Below, in pieces: positions 48,601 through 55,300 of a DNA stretch of 64,000 nt. Each line of letters starts with the position of its first letter. Within the stretch, counting starts at the first letter, position 1. The translations under genes and the position numbers were made by a program. Source of the stretch: Macrostomum hystrix. Taxonomy: Eukaryota; Platyhelminthes; Macrostomidae. The notes beneath the pieces are model-generated. The model was not told the origin of the DNA. It did not search any database and worked only from the letters and a program-made list of their open reading frames with translations. The stretch is taken from positions 25,147,001 to 25,211,000 of the forward strand of contig CATNEN010000038.1 in assembly GCA_950097015.1 (NCBI GenBank), given 5' to 3'.

Positions 48601-50717
48601 CGAGGACGCCAAACCGAACCTGATTGGCCTGAAGCACCGGTACAGTCATCTAATTCTGCACAACTGGTTTTACTATTACGAGTCCTACGTGTTCTTTGCT
48701 GTTCAGACAGTGATCCCCGTCACCTGCGTCATGGCCTTCTCTGTGGCCATCTCAGTAACCATGCTGCGAAATCGTGGTGTAGCCGGCGAGGCAGCGGCGG
48801 CGCCGGCGGCCACCTCGCAGAGTAAGCGGAACAAGGCGCGCGCGAGTCGCACCGTCCTATGCTTGGCTATTATCTTCAGCGCCCTGCAGATGCCAAGCTA
48901 TCTGGGACACCTGCTGCAGGCTAGCGGCGCTCTGAAGACTTCGATTCTGTCAGAGAACAAGGCGTTTCAGTTTGTGGCCGAGCTGTCTCTGTTCTTGGAT
49001 TCAATCTTCAACATGTTTGTTTACGCCTATTTTGTTCCGGATTTTAAACAATTCTTCTTGCGAAACTGGCTACGTCTCACCTGTCGCGAGCAGCCGGAAT
49101 TGCGACGCCTGCCGCCAGCGCTCAGCAGCGACTACAGCCGTCGGGTGGTTGACAGCACAGCGGAGGCTAGGGCACTGCGTTTGGTCGTCAGAACAGACGG
49201 ATGATGATGCTCGCGAGGCTGGCACAACTAACCGGAAGAGGATCGGAAGAAGGCGTTGGAAGGCTAAAATGAATCACAATTTCAGCTTTTGACGCCCTGC
49301 ACTCACCGATTCTCGCTGCACGCGACGCTTCAACCCTTACGACGCTATTGTCGCCCTGTCAATCTGTCAGGACGTGAACTATCAGGCGCCTGTACTGCTC
49401 CCATTGTAATTCTTTCTTAGCCTCCTGAGAAATTTTAGAAAAAAACTGGCTAGCTGTTCTGGAATATTCACCCCCGAACCTGTTGCCCTCGCGACCGTTC
49501 AGCAAGCCGTGCGCGAGGATTTCGTCTCCTTTCAGAGGGCTTTAAATCACCCACCGCGACGCACACCCGACACGCTCGTGTGGCACCAAAAAACCACTTA
49601 ATAAGAAAGGCCTGATTATGCCATTTAATCTTTGCCCCCCAAGAACTCAAAGTCAGTTTGATTTATTTTATTTACATAGAATTTACTGGACGGCAGTTTT
49701 CTTAGGTTTTCGAGTTTTTCTCGGGTTTCGAATGAAAGTTTTGACGGCTAATTTGAAGGCCACTAATAAGAGATCCACTATTTAGGTTGTCAGGGGCGAA
49801 AGGGCACGACTGGCGCTTCATATTATTATGATTTATTATAAATTACATGGTGAACTAAGAGCCAACAGAAAGAGACGTCCTGTAACGTCTACGAATAGAT
49901 AGTCGTCATGTGTTTGCACTCTTCCTAGTAATTCCTTCTCCTCTACTCTACTTCTCTCTCCTCTCTTCGATTCTGGTTCCACTTTAAGTCCGACGGGTAC
50001 CAATATGAGTTTCAGAAAATTAACTCTACGTGAAATCTTGAAATCTTTCGAGAATATAGGAACTGATCAACTCCAATGCATATATCTTTAATTAGCAGCA
50101 CGAGATATTATAGATTATCTCAAAAGTCGGGTAAGTTTCGTGATCATTACGCCCATAAGCTTTGGACTATTGCTGCAAGTGGTGTCGTTATAACATTGCA
50201 ACTAATTGACTTAGATTTTATTAGTCAGATGTTAACTGACTATTGGCAACTTAAACGCTCAGTTAAATCCGCGAAAACACGTTTATTTTCGAAGAATCTT
50301 CACAATATCCAAGCAAGGATAACCCAGTAACGCAATGTAACTTAGCACCATAAACACGTGCTGCAGATTCAAATAGGCAGAGAGAAGTGCTAGAAGGTTG
50401 GCGAAGGCTGCAGAGAATCGGCACACAAATGGCGGGCATAACTTGAACCGAATCGGTTATTTATATATAAATGCAAGTGCGCTTGACACTCATTTTTAGC
50501 TATGCCTCACAATCTTACATAAAGATGTAAGCTTGTGGGGGCCGCCTTTTACAATAAATAAAAGTAAAAGAGACAGTTAACTAAAGGTTTACTTACTTAT
50601 AGAGACTGCTGCTTGACCCATCACTTTTGCGGCGCAAGTTTTATCTACCATCCGGGTCTTCTTATTCAAGTCTGGTGTCAACGGCGCGGCTTTCATTGAA
50701 GTCCCAGCGGGAGTCAT
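5441..50717 (-). CDS. unc-13: UNC-13/Munc13 synaptic vesicle priming protein, N-terminal half (13 exons, 3' end outside window)
   Basis: UNC-13/Munc13 opens syntaxin and primes synaptic vesicles at the presynaptic active zone. Exons in transcript order are 50597-50717, 37933-38077, 28658-28784, 26908-27031, 25273-25346, 22013-22257, 14804-14896, 14446-14505, 13272-14028, 12386-12936, 11453-11621, 6026-6072 and 5441-5531. They total 2604 nt (868 codons), and every junction is phase-consistent. Residues about 36-175 form a C2 domain with Munc13 C2A hallmarks: PTWEQDF, then GLYWDSMLGCAWIPL, then WIKLDSQ. Residues about 198-800 are disordered and rich in Ser, Pro and Gln. A KLRWQLAVEKICNQL helix near residue 810 matches the Munc13 calmodulin-binding Trp helix. 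The last exon ends TVPMVSDL, as in the segment before C1. C1, C2B and MUN exons were not found and should lie beyond position 1. Identification rests on remembered family motifs; exon 1 and the 13272 donor are the least certain. Confidence 0.88.
5700..5885 (-). mobile_element. SINE-A fragment, diverged
   Basis: Diverged but collinear blocks: CACAGGTACATCTGCGCTG, GGGTTGGCCGGGAAGTTGCA, AGCCTTCTCTCCGCGGCTGC and CCCGAATTCGAGTTTTGAG. The A-box end is lost. In the unc-13 intron between exons 13 and 12. Confidence 0.65.
6026..6072 (-). CDS. unc-13: unc-13 exon 12 (47 nt)
   Basis: The acceptor is AATCTTTTCAG and the donor CAG/GTACGG. The exon encodes TGVYPDGSTDETNKR in phase 0 and leaves two bases. 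It can receive either exon 11 or the alternative first exon 7608-9446, since both end in phase 0, and it joins exon 13 in frame. It is short, and is supported mainly by phase and splice consensus. Confidence 0.68.
7608..9446 (-). CDS. Candidate alternative first exon of unc-13 (C2A-less isoform), 613 codons
   Basis: A 628-codon open frame starts at the ATG complementary to 9444-9446 and runs to a stop at 7560. A strong donor (CCTAGT/GTAAGA) at 7608 would end the exon after 613 codons in phase 0, the same phase as unc-13 exon 11, so both could splice to 6026-6072. The protein opens with a Cys/Gly-rich stretch (SCNCGPGGG, then ACCFCPECAR). It continues as a low-complexity Ser/Gln/acidic region and ends Pro-rich with an SH3-ligand-like PPPVPARPVTG. 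No folded domain is recognised. UNC-13 homologues in worm, fly and mammal use alternative N-termini lacking C2A, which motivates the inference. The acceptor phases near 9446 do not fit exon 11, which argues against a simple internal exon. It could instead be a separate intronic gene. Confidence 0.6.
10540..10700. repeat. Degenerate 32-bp tandem repeat with internal dyad
   Basis: About five diverged units of ACACCTGTTCGACACAGGTA plus TCGAGTACAAG. Each unit holds the inverted repeat ACCTGT-TCGAC-ACAGGT, able to form a small hairpin. In the unc-13 intron upstream of exon 12. Confidence 0.65.
11453..11621 (-). CDS. unc-13: unc-13 exon 11, Trp helix (calmodulin-binding-like)
   Basis: A 169-nt exon ending SLSKLRWQLAVEKICNQLSA at donor GCT/GTGAGT. 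The amphipathic helix with an anchor Trp and basic residues lines up with the Munc13 calmodulin-binding segment (KANWLRAFNKVRMQL). In the family this helix couples calcium-calmodulin to short-term plasticity. The acceptor is AATATGCTACAG. Confidence 0.85.
11671..11932 (-). mobile_element. SINE-A copy, minus strand, tail truncated
   Basis: Carries CTCCTGACTCCTGAGCACAC, CATCGTCAGGCAGTGTAC, AAGCCTTCTCTCCGCGGCTG and head GAATCGAGCTCGGGGAC ending ACCGCTCTGCC. It lacks the GCCCGCAG/ATT tail. It lies about 50 bp upstream of unc-13 exon 11, in the intron. Confidence 0.82.
12386..12936 (-). CDS. unc-13: unc-13 exon 10, Ser/Thr/Pro-rich linker
   Basis: The acceptor is AGGACTAACCAG, with a good branch-like ACTAAC, and the donor is CAG/GTAATG. 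The 551-nt exon encodes RPVSPSSDSYIASSGGTD, VTPFDEDAPTPPWSP and many SP/TP dipeptides that could be phosphorylated. It ends LEDSIEGID plus two bases of an Arg codon that exon 11 completes. Confidence 0.8.
13079..13225 (-). mobile_element. SINE-A fragment (head half)
   Basis: Retains CCCTCAAGGGCGCAAATTTC, GGCTTCGCCGCGGAATCGAG and GCGAGAGGCAAGCGC near the tRNA-like head. The tail half is missing. It sits in the intron between unc-13 exons 9 and 10, within 50 bp of the exon 9 donor. Confidence 0.72.
13272..14028 (-). CDS. unc-13: unc-13 exon 9, Pro/Ser-rich disordered linker with acidic repeats
   Basis: A 757-nt exon. Its N-terminal part has PSVRFEPQSALPRSP and a proline run. A later part has paired acidic motifs, EPEPDYDND and EPVPDYDVD, then SRDQLDAANSFESISDNEA. 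The acceptor is TTTCTAACCAAG. The chosen donor is TTC/GTGACT, the only nearby GT in the phase that exon 10 requires, and it is a weak match to consensus. No folded domain is seen. Confidence 0.75.
14105..14328 (-). mobile_element. SINE-C, fullest copy
   Basis: The reverse strand begins GGAGACTGTAGCCTAGTGGG with a B-box GTGGGTTCGATTCGTGAC (tRNA-like head, 14328-14255). It includes TAGTGTCTTGCTAAAGGACG and ends near the palindrome CAGTCCATGGACTG (14119-14132). It lies in the intron between unc-13 exons 8 and 9. Confidence 0.75.
14446..14505 (-). CDS. unc-13: unc-13 exon 8 (60-nt small exon)
   Basis: Encodes YREYWQQYIQTPPITNGID. It lies between acceptor TTGGCACTTCCAG and donor TTT/GTGAGT, phase 1-in and 2-out, which fits both neighbours. 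It could be a cassette exon: 60 nt is a multiple of three, so skipping would keep the frame. Confidence 0.7.
14804..14896 (-). CDS. unc-13: unc-13 exon 7
   Basis: A 93-nt exon encoding SNTKVPSVQANSSAAGHWK, then SSNVYFER. The acceptor is CTAAATTTCAG and the donor AAG/GTGAGA. It is recognised by flanking splice consensus and perfect phase continuity with exons 6 and 8. It has no known domain. Confidence 0.7.
15023..21472. repeat. Minisatellite B, 23-bp unit, about 280 copies (6.45 kb)
   Basis: Unit GAGAGTCTCAGGTTAGTCTC plus TTT, with point variants (CTTTGAAAG, CCTTGAGAG, CTCGGGTTAG). It contains a block duplicated at a 1311-bp offset, which is 57 units. Diagnostic variants CTCGTGTTAG (15810 and 17121), GAGTGTCAGG (about 16794 and 18105) and CAAATTGTTTTC (16846 and 18157) recur at that spacing. 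The right part (19.3-20.2 kb) has several 1-bp indels. It occupies most of the intron between unc-13 exons 6 and 7. Confidence 0.97.
22013..22257 (-). CDS. unc-13: unc-13 exon 6, Ser- and Gln-rich linker
   Basis: The exon runs from acceptor CATCTGCATCTGCAG to donor CCC/GTAAGT. It encodes DDSDYTSDYN and then a glutamine/histidine-rich run (QQQHQQQQQPQHYHQ). DSDY-type motifs also occur after C2A in vertebrate Munc13-1. The exon leaves two nucleotides that join the single leading T of exon 7. Confidence 0.78.
22345..22560. repeat. Degenerate tandem repeat, about 55-60 bp, roughly 4 units
   Basis: Diverged units share GACCAATCAGACGA or AATCAGATGACTCCAGTGGG, then GTAGAAAAAC and a linker. It looks like an old, eroded minisatellite in unc-13 intron 5. 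Confidence 0.6.
23166..23290 (-). mobile_element. SINE-A fragment (head)
   Basis: GCACGCCTTCTCTCCGCGGC, GCCCCAAATGACTGTGGCC, GGAATCGAGCATATAGGG and GGCAAACGCGTTAGACCGC reproduce only the tRNA-like head and the adjoining body. In unc-13 intron 5. Confidence 0.75.
23885..25160. repeat. Minisatellite C, 23-bp unit, about 55 copies
   Basis: Plus-strand unit CTCATTCACCAACTCACCTC plus CAT, with CTTCCAT, CGTCCAT and TGTTCTCCAT variants grouped in blocks. The minus (unc-13 sense) strand of the main type reads GGAGGTGAGTTGG, which contains the full donor consensus GAG/GTGAGT. It starts about 110 bp past the donor of unc-13 exon 5 and fills the near part of that intron. Confidence 0.96.
25273..25346 (-). 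CDS. unc-13: unc-13 exon 5, charged helix after C2A
   Basis: This 74-nt exon encodes 24 residues including EVRRLRMSQLRPVGLEDE. It corresponds to the charged helix that follows C2A in Munc13 (EEEARYWAKKLEQL type). The acceptor is TTCAACTTTCAG and the donor GAG/GTGAGA. The phase matches exons 4 and 6. Confidence 0.8.
25877..26890. repeat. Minisatellite D, alternating 35- and 44-bp units (79-bp higher-order unit)
   Basis: Short units (ACCCATCACCCACTGCTCTT then ATCTCCT) alternate with long units (CCCACCACCCCACCGCATCT then TATCGCC), joined by CACCGACACCC or CACCAACACCC. The array abuts the donor of unc-13 exon 4 with about 18 bp between. The minus strand is G-rich (GGGGTGGTGGGTGATGGG). Confidence 0.93.
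26908..27031 (-). CDS. unc-13: unc-13 exon 4, C2A C-terminal strands
   Basis: Encodes EGQVRWIKLDSQ, a Gly-rich loop and NHRLQLDIRRL, which matches the Munc13 segment GEWLTLDSQ through HRILLDAHFEL. The acceptor is AAAATTGACAG and the donor TCG/GTAAGA. The exon is 124 nt, phase 0 to phase 1. The 25.88-26.89 kb minisatellite begins within about 20 bp of this donor. Confidence 0.93.
27655..28556. repeat. Minisatellite E, 28-bp unit, about 32 copies
   Basis: Unit ACCTCTTATCTAGCACCTCT plus TACTCGAT. A half-unit sub-period is visible because both halves contain CACCTCTTA or TACCTCTTA. The variants CTTTTTATCTAGC and CTCTAATCTAACACC dominate different blocks. It lies in unc-13 intron 3. Confidence 0.95.
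28658..28784 (-). CDS. unc-13: unc-13 exon 3, C2A domain core
   Basis: Encodes LQVELWCQGLYWDSMLGCAW followed by IPLSNWGLAK, the most diagnostic part of Munc13 C2A (family pattern VEVWxKGLxWDxMxGxxWIPL). The acceptor is CACGCACAG before TGAGACACC and the donor is AAG/GTAAAC. The exon starts with the single base needed to finish the split codon of exon 2 and ends in phase 0. Confidence 0.95.
29175..29500 (-). mobile_element. SINE-A copy, minus strand
   Basis: From GCGGGCAGTGGCACATC through TCTCATCGTCAGGCAGTG and TCTCCGCGGCTGCGCCCC to GGAATCGAACTTAGGGACC. The extreme head is replaced by an (AAT)n run at about 29495-29520. It lies beside the 39-bp minisatellite in unc-13 intron 2. Confidence 0.85.
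29560..31182. repeat. Minisatellite F, 39-bp unit, about 41 copies
   Basis: Unit GAATAGAATTGATTGCTAAT plus CTAACCCCAGTGGATTAAA. It is very homogeneous. The only frequent variants are GAATTGATT/GAATGGATT and CCCCAG/CCTCAG. In unc-13 intron 2. Confidence 0.97.
32060..32592. repeat. Minisatellite G, 18-bp unit, about 28 copies
   Basis: Unit CACAATGTCTACCTCTCT. The period is a multiple of three and free of stops, so both strands show long spurious repeat ORFs (TMSTSL on plus, REVDIV on minus). Its GTCTACCTCTCT core is the reverse complement of the core of array H. In unc-13 intron 2. Confidence 0.96.
33268..35640. repeat. Minisatellite H, 19-22-bp units, about 115 copies
   Basis: Main unit GGTAGACAAAGGTATAGAGA (20 bp), with 19-bp (GGTAAGAGAGGTAGACAAA), AGAGAGGTAG and 22-bp (extra AG) variants. 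Mixed unit lengths keep all minus frames open, so several overlapping ORFs of LYLCLPLYTFVYLS type appear and are not genes. In unc-13 intron 2, inverted relative to array G. Confidence 0.96.
35641..37454. other. unc-13 intron 2 remainder
   Basis: Apart from the microsatellites near 36.5 kb I see no exon or element. The minus frames of 113-127 codons at 36.3-37.0 kb are low complexity and have no splice or family support. Confidence 0.5.
36490..36620. repeat. Microsatellites (GA)n, (GT)n and (CAG)n
   Basis: AGAGAGAGAAAGAGAGAGAG (about 36513-36540), GTGCGTGCGTGTGTCT (36545-36560) and a (CAG)7-8 run (36592-36615). They generate short polyalanine/leucine/glutamine ORFs that I do not consider genes. 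In unc-13 intron 2. Confidence 0.85.
37455..37828 (+). mobile_element. SINE-A, most complete copy (tRNA-derived, about 370 bp)
   Basis: The head contains an A-box-like GGCAGAGCGGTCAACGC and a B-box AGTTCGATTCC (37463-37525), so it derives from a tRNA and would be transcribed by RNA polymerase III. The body contains GCACTGCCTGACGATGAGAA and CTGCGGGTCTATTGTCACC, and it ends in an ATT-rich tail. At least eight other copies or fragments occur in this window. It lies in unc-13 intron 2, antisense to the gene. Confidence 0.88.
37845..37915 (-). mobile_element. SINE-C tail fragment
   Basis: GCGTACCGCTGTTCAGTCCA through TGGACTGGGGAGACCGC and ACACCAC matches the palindrome end of SINE-C. It lies between the 37.5-kb SINE-A copy and unc-13 exon 2. 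Confidence 0.55.
37933..38077 (-). CDS. unc-13: unc-13 exon 2, C2A domain strands 1-4
   Basis: The exon lies between a pyrimidine-rich acceptor (TTTCTTTCGTTTAG on the minus strand) and a donor GTAAGC. It encodes RRAIIATNS, then GAYVSLRLLGAKSSTT and LAPTWEQDFI. The order and spacing match Munc13 C2A, with KSTT followed by a TWEQDF-type motif. Calcium-ligand aspartates are not evident, which fits the calcium-independent C2A of the family. It leaves two nucleotides, completed by exon 3. Confidence 0.92.
38078..40566. other. AT-rich part of unc-13 intron 1
   Basis: Strongly AT-rich unique sequence. Short frames only, none with motifs. Confidence 0.55.
40567..41056. repeat. Minisatellite I, 23-bp unit, about 21 copies
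   Basis: Unit ATCCATTAGTACCACTCACA plus CAA, with an ATCCATGAGTATCAATCACA variant at both ends. In unc-13 intron 1. Confidence 0.95.
41865..44580. repeat. Minisatellite J, 48-bp and 32-bp units, about 60 copies
   Basis: The long unit is GACAGGAGAGAGATGAGACA, CATGAGAAATGGCACACTGG, ATGGATCA. The short unit lacks the 16-bp GACAGGAGAGAGATGA block, which is bounded by the direct repeat GATSAGACA. Short units cluster at 41960-42430 and 43090-43150. The right half is almost purely 48-bp, and one pattern recurs at 480 bp (GATAAGACACC at about 43698 and 44178). Both periods keep plus and minus frames open, giving false ORFs up to 504 codons. In unc-13 intron 1. Confidence 0.96.
44581..47968. other. 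unc-13 intron 1 between array J and the GPCR
   Basis: Mixed unique sequence. Pyrimidine-rich GC-richer DNA at 45.58-45.85 kb gives several 60-127-codon frames on both strands without family motifs. A GTCCATGGAC core of SINE-C occurs alone at 47398-47407. The GPCR promoter should lie at the right end, but no clear element is visible. Confidence 0.45.
47969..49204 (+). CDS. Class A (rhodopsin-like) GPCR, peptide-receptor type, intronless
   Basis: A single-exon 411-residue frame. Seven hydrophobic segments fall at about 49-70, 79-101, 118-141, 165-186, 239-266, 292-316 and 333-355. The N-terminus has an NLS glycosylation sequon at 27. Cys107 before TM3 and Cys193 in the second extracellular loop can form the usual disulfide. 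The end of TM3 reads TAQRTEALIFPLR, with AQR in place of DRY, as in divergent FMRFamide-type receptors. TM7 has DSIFNMFVYAY, where Met replaces the NPxxY proline. The cytoplasmic loop before TM6 is Ala/Lys/Arg-rich. A second ATG at codon 46 would shorten the N-terminus to a few residues. The gene sits in unc-13 intron 1 on the opposite strand. The ligand cannot be assigned. Confidence 0.88.
   Translation: MFEGTFVSRQYPLSSNVCAIIRWKLSNLSRDDQYLDQSCNERDVSMSTTFLPVSLLGIVLSLFSAIIFLGQRRRTSFRTSLVALSLATSGYMLFTSVDFINVLSGACFYWREPQRRAQVLIAAVACLLCDCLLCLRNWCNLLMTAQRTEALIFPLRVRKILNKRNFVATLLILFLLFLPMSLVRSFAEFMVICSDSRSSYAIVGYPLDLEDEDAKPNLIGLKHRYSHLILHNWFYYYESYVFFAVQTVIPVTCVMAFSVAISVTMLRNRGVAGEAAAAPAATSQSKRNKARASRTVLCLAIIFSALQMPSYLGHLLQASGALKTSILSENKAFQFVAELSLFLDSIFNMFVYAYFVPDFKQFFLRNWLRLTCREQPELRRLPPALSSDYSRRVVDSTAEARALRLVVRTDG
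49205..50596. other. unc-13 intron 1 right of the GPCR
   Basis: 3' flank of the GPCR gene, with an AATAAA-type signal at 50553-50558. A perfect 7-bp hairpin CTTACAT-AAAG-ATGTAAG lies at 50514-50531. No exon recognised. Confidence 0.45.
50597..50717 (-). CDS. unc-13: unc-13 exon 1 (predicted start)
   Basis: Forty open codons begin at the ATG whose complement is 50715-50717 and end at a consensus donor (GTAAGT) with one nucleotide left over. That is exactly the phase exon 2 needs. The final residues, QAAVSI followed by IRRA from exon 2, fit the first beta strand of Munc13 C2A. The sequence just upstream ends in a possible acceptor (CATTAG before GCCGTATG), so a further 5' exon or a spliced leader is possible. 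An alternative first exon inside the 12.5-kb intron cannot be excluded. Confidence 0.6.
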
Positions 50718-52324
50718 ACGGCCTAATGACACAGGGTTTTAGTAGCCTAGGCATTCTTGGCTAAGATGCCAAATAATTCCCAAGCTTTATTGTAAAAAGG
50801 AGAAAAAATTAGTGCATACGTGTTTATATGTTTTCCTCTGATCAAAAATTTTCTGCTTGTATTATCAATATTTAGCCCATTCTGCTTGCATATAACGTTA
50901 CATGCAATGAAAAAACTAATTACTGCGCTTATTCGATGCTATGAAGCTGCTATTTGGGTTAAACTTTTAGTATTTTTTTTCGCTTAGTAATGTCAAACGT
51001 TAAGTAACGCTAGTTTAGTAACGCTTATCTCCAATCAGCGAGTAAAAAACGCAATAAAATTTGGCCCTTTTAAAATCCTGTCCGATCAGTTTTCCTCGAC
51101 GAAATCCATGTCGCATGAAAGTCTGCCTGTCGGATGAAGTTTAATTTTGAGTTTAAAAAGTTTGCTAAAATGATTGAAATTCCTTAATTATTAAACGAAG
51201 ACTGAGCTTTTAGTTTTCGATCTCCAATGCTTAAAAGTGCATGCGGCAGCAAAAATTTTTCGCATTTTAATCAACTGTCAATGCCTTCACATCGATGCCA
51301 GACTCAACTCTAGCCTCTTTTTTATTGAGAAGTTCAATGGCTATGCTCAAGATGTCCTCCCTAAGGACATGCAGTTAAGAGCTGCGTGGGCTCAAGAGTT
51401 TGAGTATAGCATTACTAATACAGTGAATAGATGCTGCTAATGCATAGTTCCTAGTAAAAAAATTGTCTGTCTTAAGGGTGATTTGGGATTGGGAGAAATT
51501 CAGAAAATAAGTTCCCTTCTTTCGCCCGCTGTCCGAACTATCAGAGCCAATATTTCAGTCTCTTTGAGGCCCAGATCAATCAAACGATTTACAGTCCGTA
51601 AGACTGTAGTATATATGAAGCTTGACTATAGATTGTGCATTATCCGCTGTAACAGCTGCAGAAACTGAGGTCAAGTATGAAAATGCACTCTTATTTACCT
51701 ATGAGTATTCTGCACAAACGACACGCTCGTATACTGTCTATTAGGCTGCAAAATCTTTGTCATTGGTTAGTGCAAGTGAATTGAATTTTGCCGATTGCTT
51801 CATTGTTCATTGCTTCCTGATTAGGAAAATACACGCGCATTGTGGAAATTCAGCCTAATTGGATAAAAAAACAACGGTTCGCTTTTAACATGTGATTGTC
51901 CCGAAATCTACTGTCATTGTCTGTGACCAGCTTTTTCACTATCAGTCCTGATGGCTTGGCAAAAGCAACAGTAATTGTTGCTCTTTGCTGGCCAACGGTC
52001 GTATTGGAGATGGCATGAGTTCTTTTCAACTTCAGTCAAACAAAAGAAATGTAGAGTAAAAGGACAATTGAATCAATTAAATATTTACGTGAGTTATTCA
52101 ATGGCGCTGCAGAAACCATCTTTTCATACACTGATTGGTTACAGAATTAAAACCTCTTAAGAAATAATACGAATTTATTTATATACATTAATTTCATTGA
52201 CAGTATGTCTTTTTTGAAAAAAAAAAATAATTTGGTGAAATTAAATTGTTACTCTCATTAATTCAATCAAATAAATGGAATTTTTCTCTTCTATTCCCAA
52301 GACAACCTTCAAAAACTGTTCGTT
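50718..52324. other. Intergenic, unc-13 5' flank to SLC5 3' end
   Basis: About 1.6 kb of AT-rich sequence between two minus-strand genes. It should hold the unc-13 promoter. No core element can be assigned with confidence, and short plus frames lack motifs. Confidence 0.5.
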
Positions 52325-55300
52325 TCACTGTTCAGCGGGTTTCGGCCGCTCATCATCGGAGAGTTCGTCGGCTCTTCCTGATTGGTCAGCAGGTTGTGGC
52401 TTCTGAGAATCGTCATTCTCTTCCTTTAGCTCTTCATCGGAGTTATTTTGGCCATTGATCTGTTGTATCTCAAAAGCTTCTGTATCGCTGATCGGGTGTA
52501 CCAAATTTCTGCGAGATTCGCGCCACAGCTGCACACCGCAGTATCGGCCAATAAATTTGTAGAATTGAACAGCGTACGGATTGATGTAAGCCTCGTTGAT
52601 CTCCTCGCGATAGCCACCTTGATACAAGTAATTTTAATTACCAGAAAGATGTAAATTTTATAGACATCAAAGAGATGACAGCACTCACGTGTAATTATCG
52701 ACACAATAAAGCCTCCAGCGGTGGTAGCGGATGCCCCAATTACTGGATACCAAACGTAAGAGATGCTGTACCAATCATCCAGAGGGTTTCTGATGAATGT
52801 GTAAAGAAATTTAAAGAGGCGACATTCGTGTGCTACCACACAACAACCTGAAGTGACACTTTAAAGTGGCTTACAGAGTCGGTGAAGTCGTTGTTTGAGG
52901 CATTCCAGTAGTGAAACCGCCCAGTGTTGTACCAGTAGGATCCGGCGTACCAAAGTCGCAATTGCTAGTGTTAGTCGGCAGTCCAACAAGTTGTTTGCCA
53001 TTTAGATAGGATCCAATGCTAAGCCAGCCCGATATAATCAGGCCGCAAACTGACCCAGCAATTGCGCCCTGATTATCATCAATAAGAGAACATAAATGAC
53101 TAGCGAGTGACCACATTTGTAGCCTAGCGGTTAGAGAGCCGGACTCACGACTTGAAGGTCGTGAGTTCGATTCCCGACACCACTGTAACAATTTGTGTCC
53201 TTTAGCAAGACAATACGTAAACGTATACGTAAACGTATAATTATTTTTAAAGTGAACTCTTAATACGAAGTGTCATAATGATTAGTGTGTGACTAGCGTC
53301 GTTGGCCCTAAAAAGTAAGCATGGCATTAAAGCTAGATAAAAACTCTTGTACGGCACGCAAACGTAAGCAGTTCTCACATATTTATTGACAAACGGAAAC
53401 AGAACGCCCATTGAGAACAAGCCCAACAAGGGTGCACCGAATGAGCCGGTGAAAGCTAGGGAGGCTTGTAGCACGGTGCCACCGAAGCGAGTTGACAGCA
53501 CCCCCATCACTACAGCAGCAACGCCGTAGAAGACAACTGAAAATATAAATTATTTGCAACGATTAATTGTATTTTTTTAATCGGTAACAATCATACTTAT
53601 AGTGACTTCTTACAAAATAAATTGAGTCTTCGTAGTGAGACCCTACATGTGTTTGCGCCACTGAATGGATCGAAACCAAGATATAAGGAGGGGGCAGAAG
53701 GGTAAGAACTGAAAAGTAGAGGGTGAGGAAAGAGAGACGAGCAGCTAGCCAATCAGAGACGAGGGAAAGGAAAGAGAAGTGAAGGTTAGATAATAAGTTG
53801 AACAGACAGAGGGGGGAGAAAGTACAATTACAGGGCGCGCGAACGTAAACAAGCACAGAGAGAAAGGGAGTTATGACAATACATGATGGCTGGTTGCCAT
53901 CAGTCGGCAGCTGGTCTTACTAAACAGGCGGTTTATCCACGTCGCTTTCAAATCGGAGGCGTTGATGCAGCAATAGGGCTTAAGGAAATCTTCCCAGGTT
54001 GTGGCAGCCAAAGCGCTCAGAGATGACGAGACTGAGCTAAATGTGAATTATATCGCCAATAAAATTAAATTCAACACATCAAAGTACACATTTAACACAT
54101 TTAAGTAACTCCTAGCGTAGCTGACAAACATACCTTAGTGCTCCAGCGAATAGCGAGGCTATGAAAAGTCCAGGAACAACAGGCACATTCAGGTTATCCA
54201 TCACATAGTAGGGCACAATCTGAATCGATGTAAAAAAGCAGTTATTAATTACACTTACAGCGGCGCTTGTAAATATTCCTGAGCTTGCCAACTGATGACG
54301 ACCTCTTAACTAATGACTTAGGGCCACAGTAACCAAGAATAAACCAAAGCCCTTGAGTCCAGAGCGGTCTTATGTGTTTGCCTCTCGCACCAATGTCCCT
54401 GATCTCGATTTTACCGCGAGGCCACATATATTCGTGGCGCAGTCGCGGAGAGAAGGCCTGGATGCGCCCAGTGAGAGTGTACACTGCCTGATGATGAGAA
54501 AGTCAGGGCAGATGTGCACACCCTGTTGAATCTGTGTGCGTGTGTGCTCAGAAGTCTCCTCCTTGCCTCCTGTCCTTGTTGTCTGTGGGCAGTGTCACCG
54601 CATGATGTGTAATTGCCCGCAGCCCTCCTGAAATGATTATTACACGGGTCCTACAGGCAGCCGAGGCTTCAACAGGGACTCACCTGGTTCGAATCCTCAA
54701 TCCAGCCAGCTGCGCTAGGATCGCACGCAACGTTGGCGTAGTGAGCGAAAATCACCAGCCCAGCCAGGCAGGATGACACCACGAAAACGCCGGCTCCAAG
54801 TGAAGCGAGAATGACCGACCTGAGTACCGGATCAATAGATAATTGATAGTTGAGTTCAATTTACTTTGCGACGAGAAAAAAGTTCATTTATTTTTCACCG
54901 CTGTTTACTGAGTTGGCTTTGATACTACGAGTAGTTTGCAAAACTGGAACAACCCACCATTGAGCCTGTCGCAAAGTCTTCACTGAGCAGTACCGCTGCA
55001 CTGAGGCCTGGAACACGCCGAATGTGCTTGAGTAGGCAATTCCATTGCCTACGATCAGGCCCCAGAAAGTGTGACGAACGCGCGGGTCGAAATTGAAGCT
55101 GTGACGGAAGTTAAGTGAAGTATGTATTAGCCTGACTCAAACTGGCAATAAAATTTATGGATAGGAGAAAAGAACAGATACATATAGAAACTACACCTAG
55201 CCCTTATGCAGGGTTCTTTCAGAGTTCGTATACAGCTGTTCAGTCCATGGACTGGACAAGCCGCACACCCATCCGAAAATCTCTTACCCCAGCTGGATGT

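Noticed and set aside
53112-53180. tRNA gene
   Set aside because: A- and B-boxes are present, but acceptor pairing is poor and the sequence continues into the SINE-C body.
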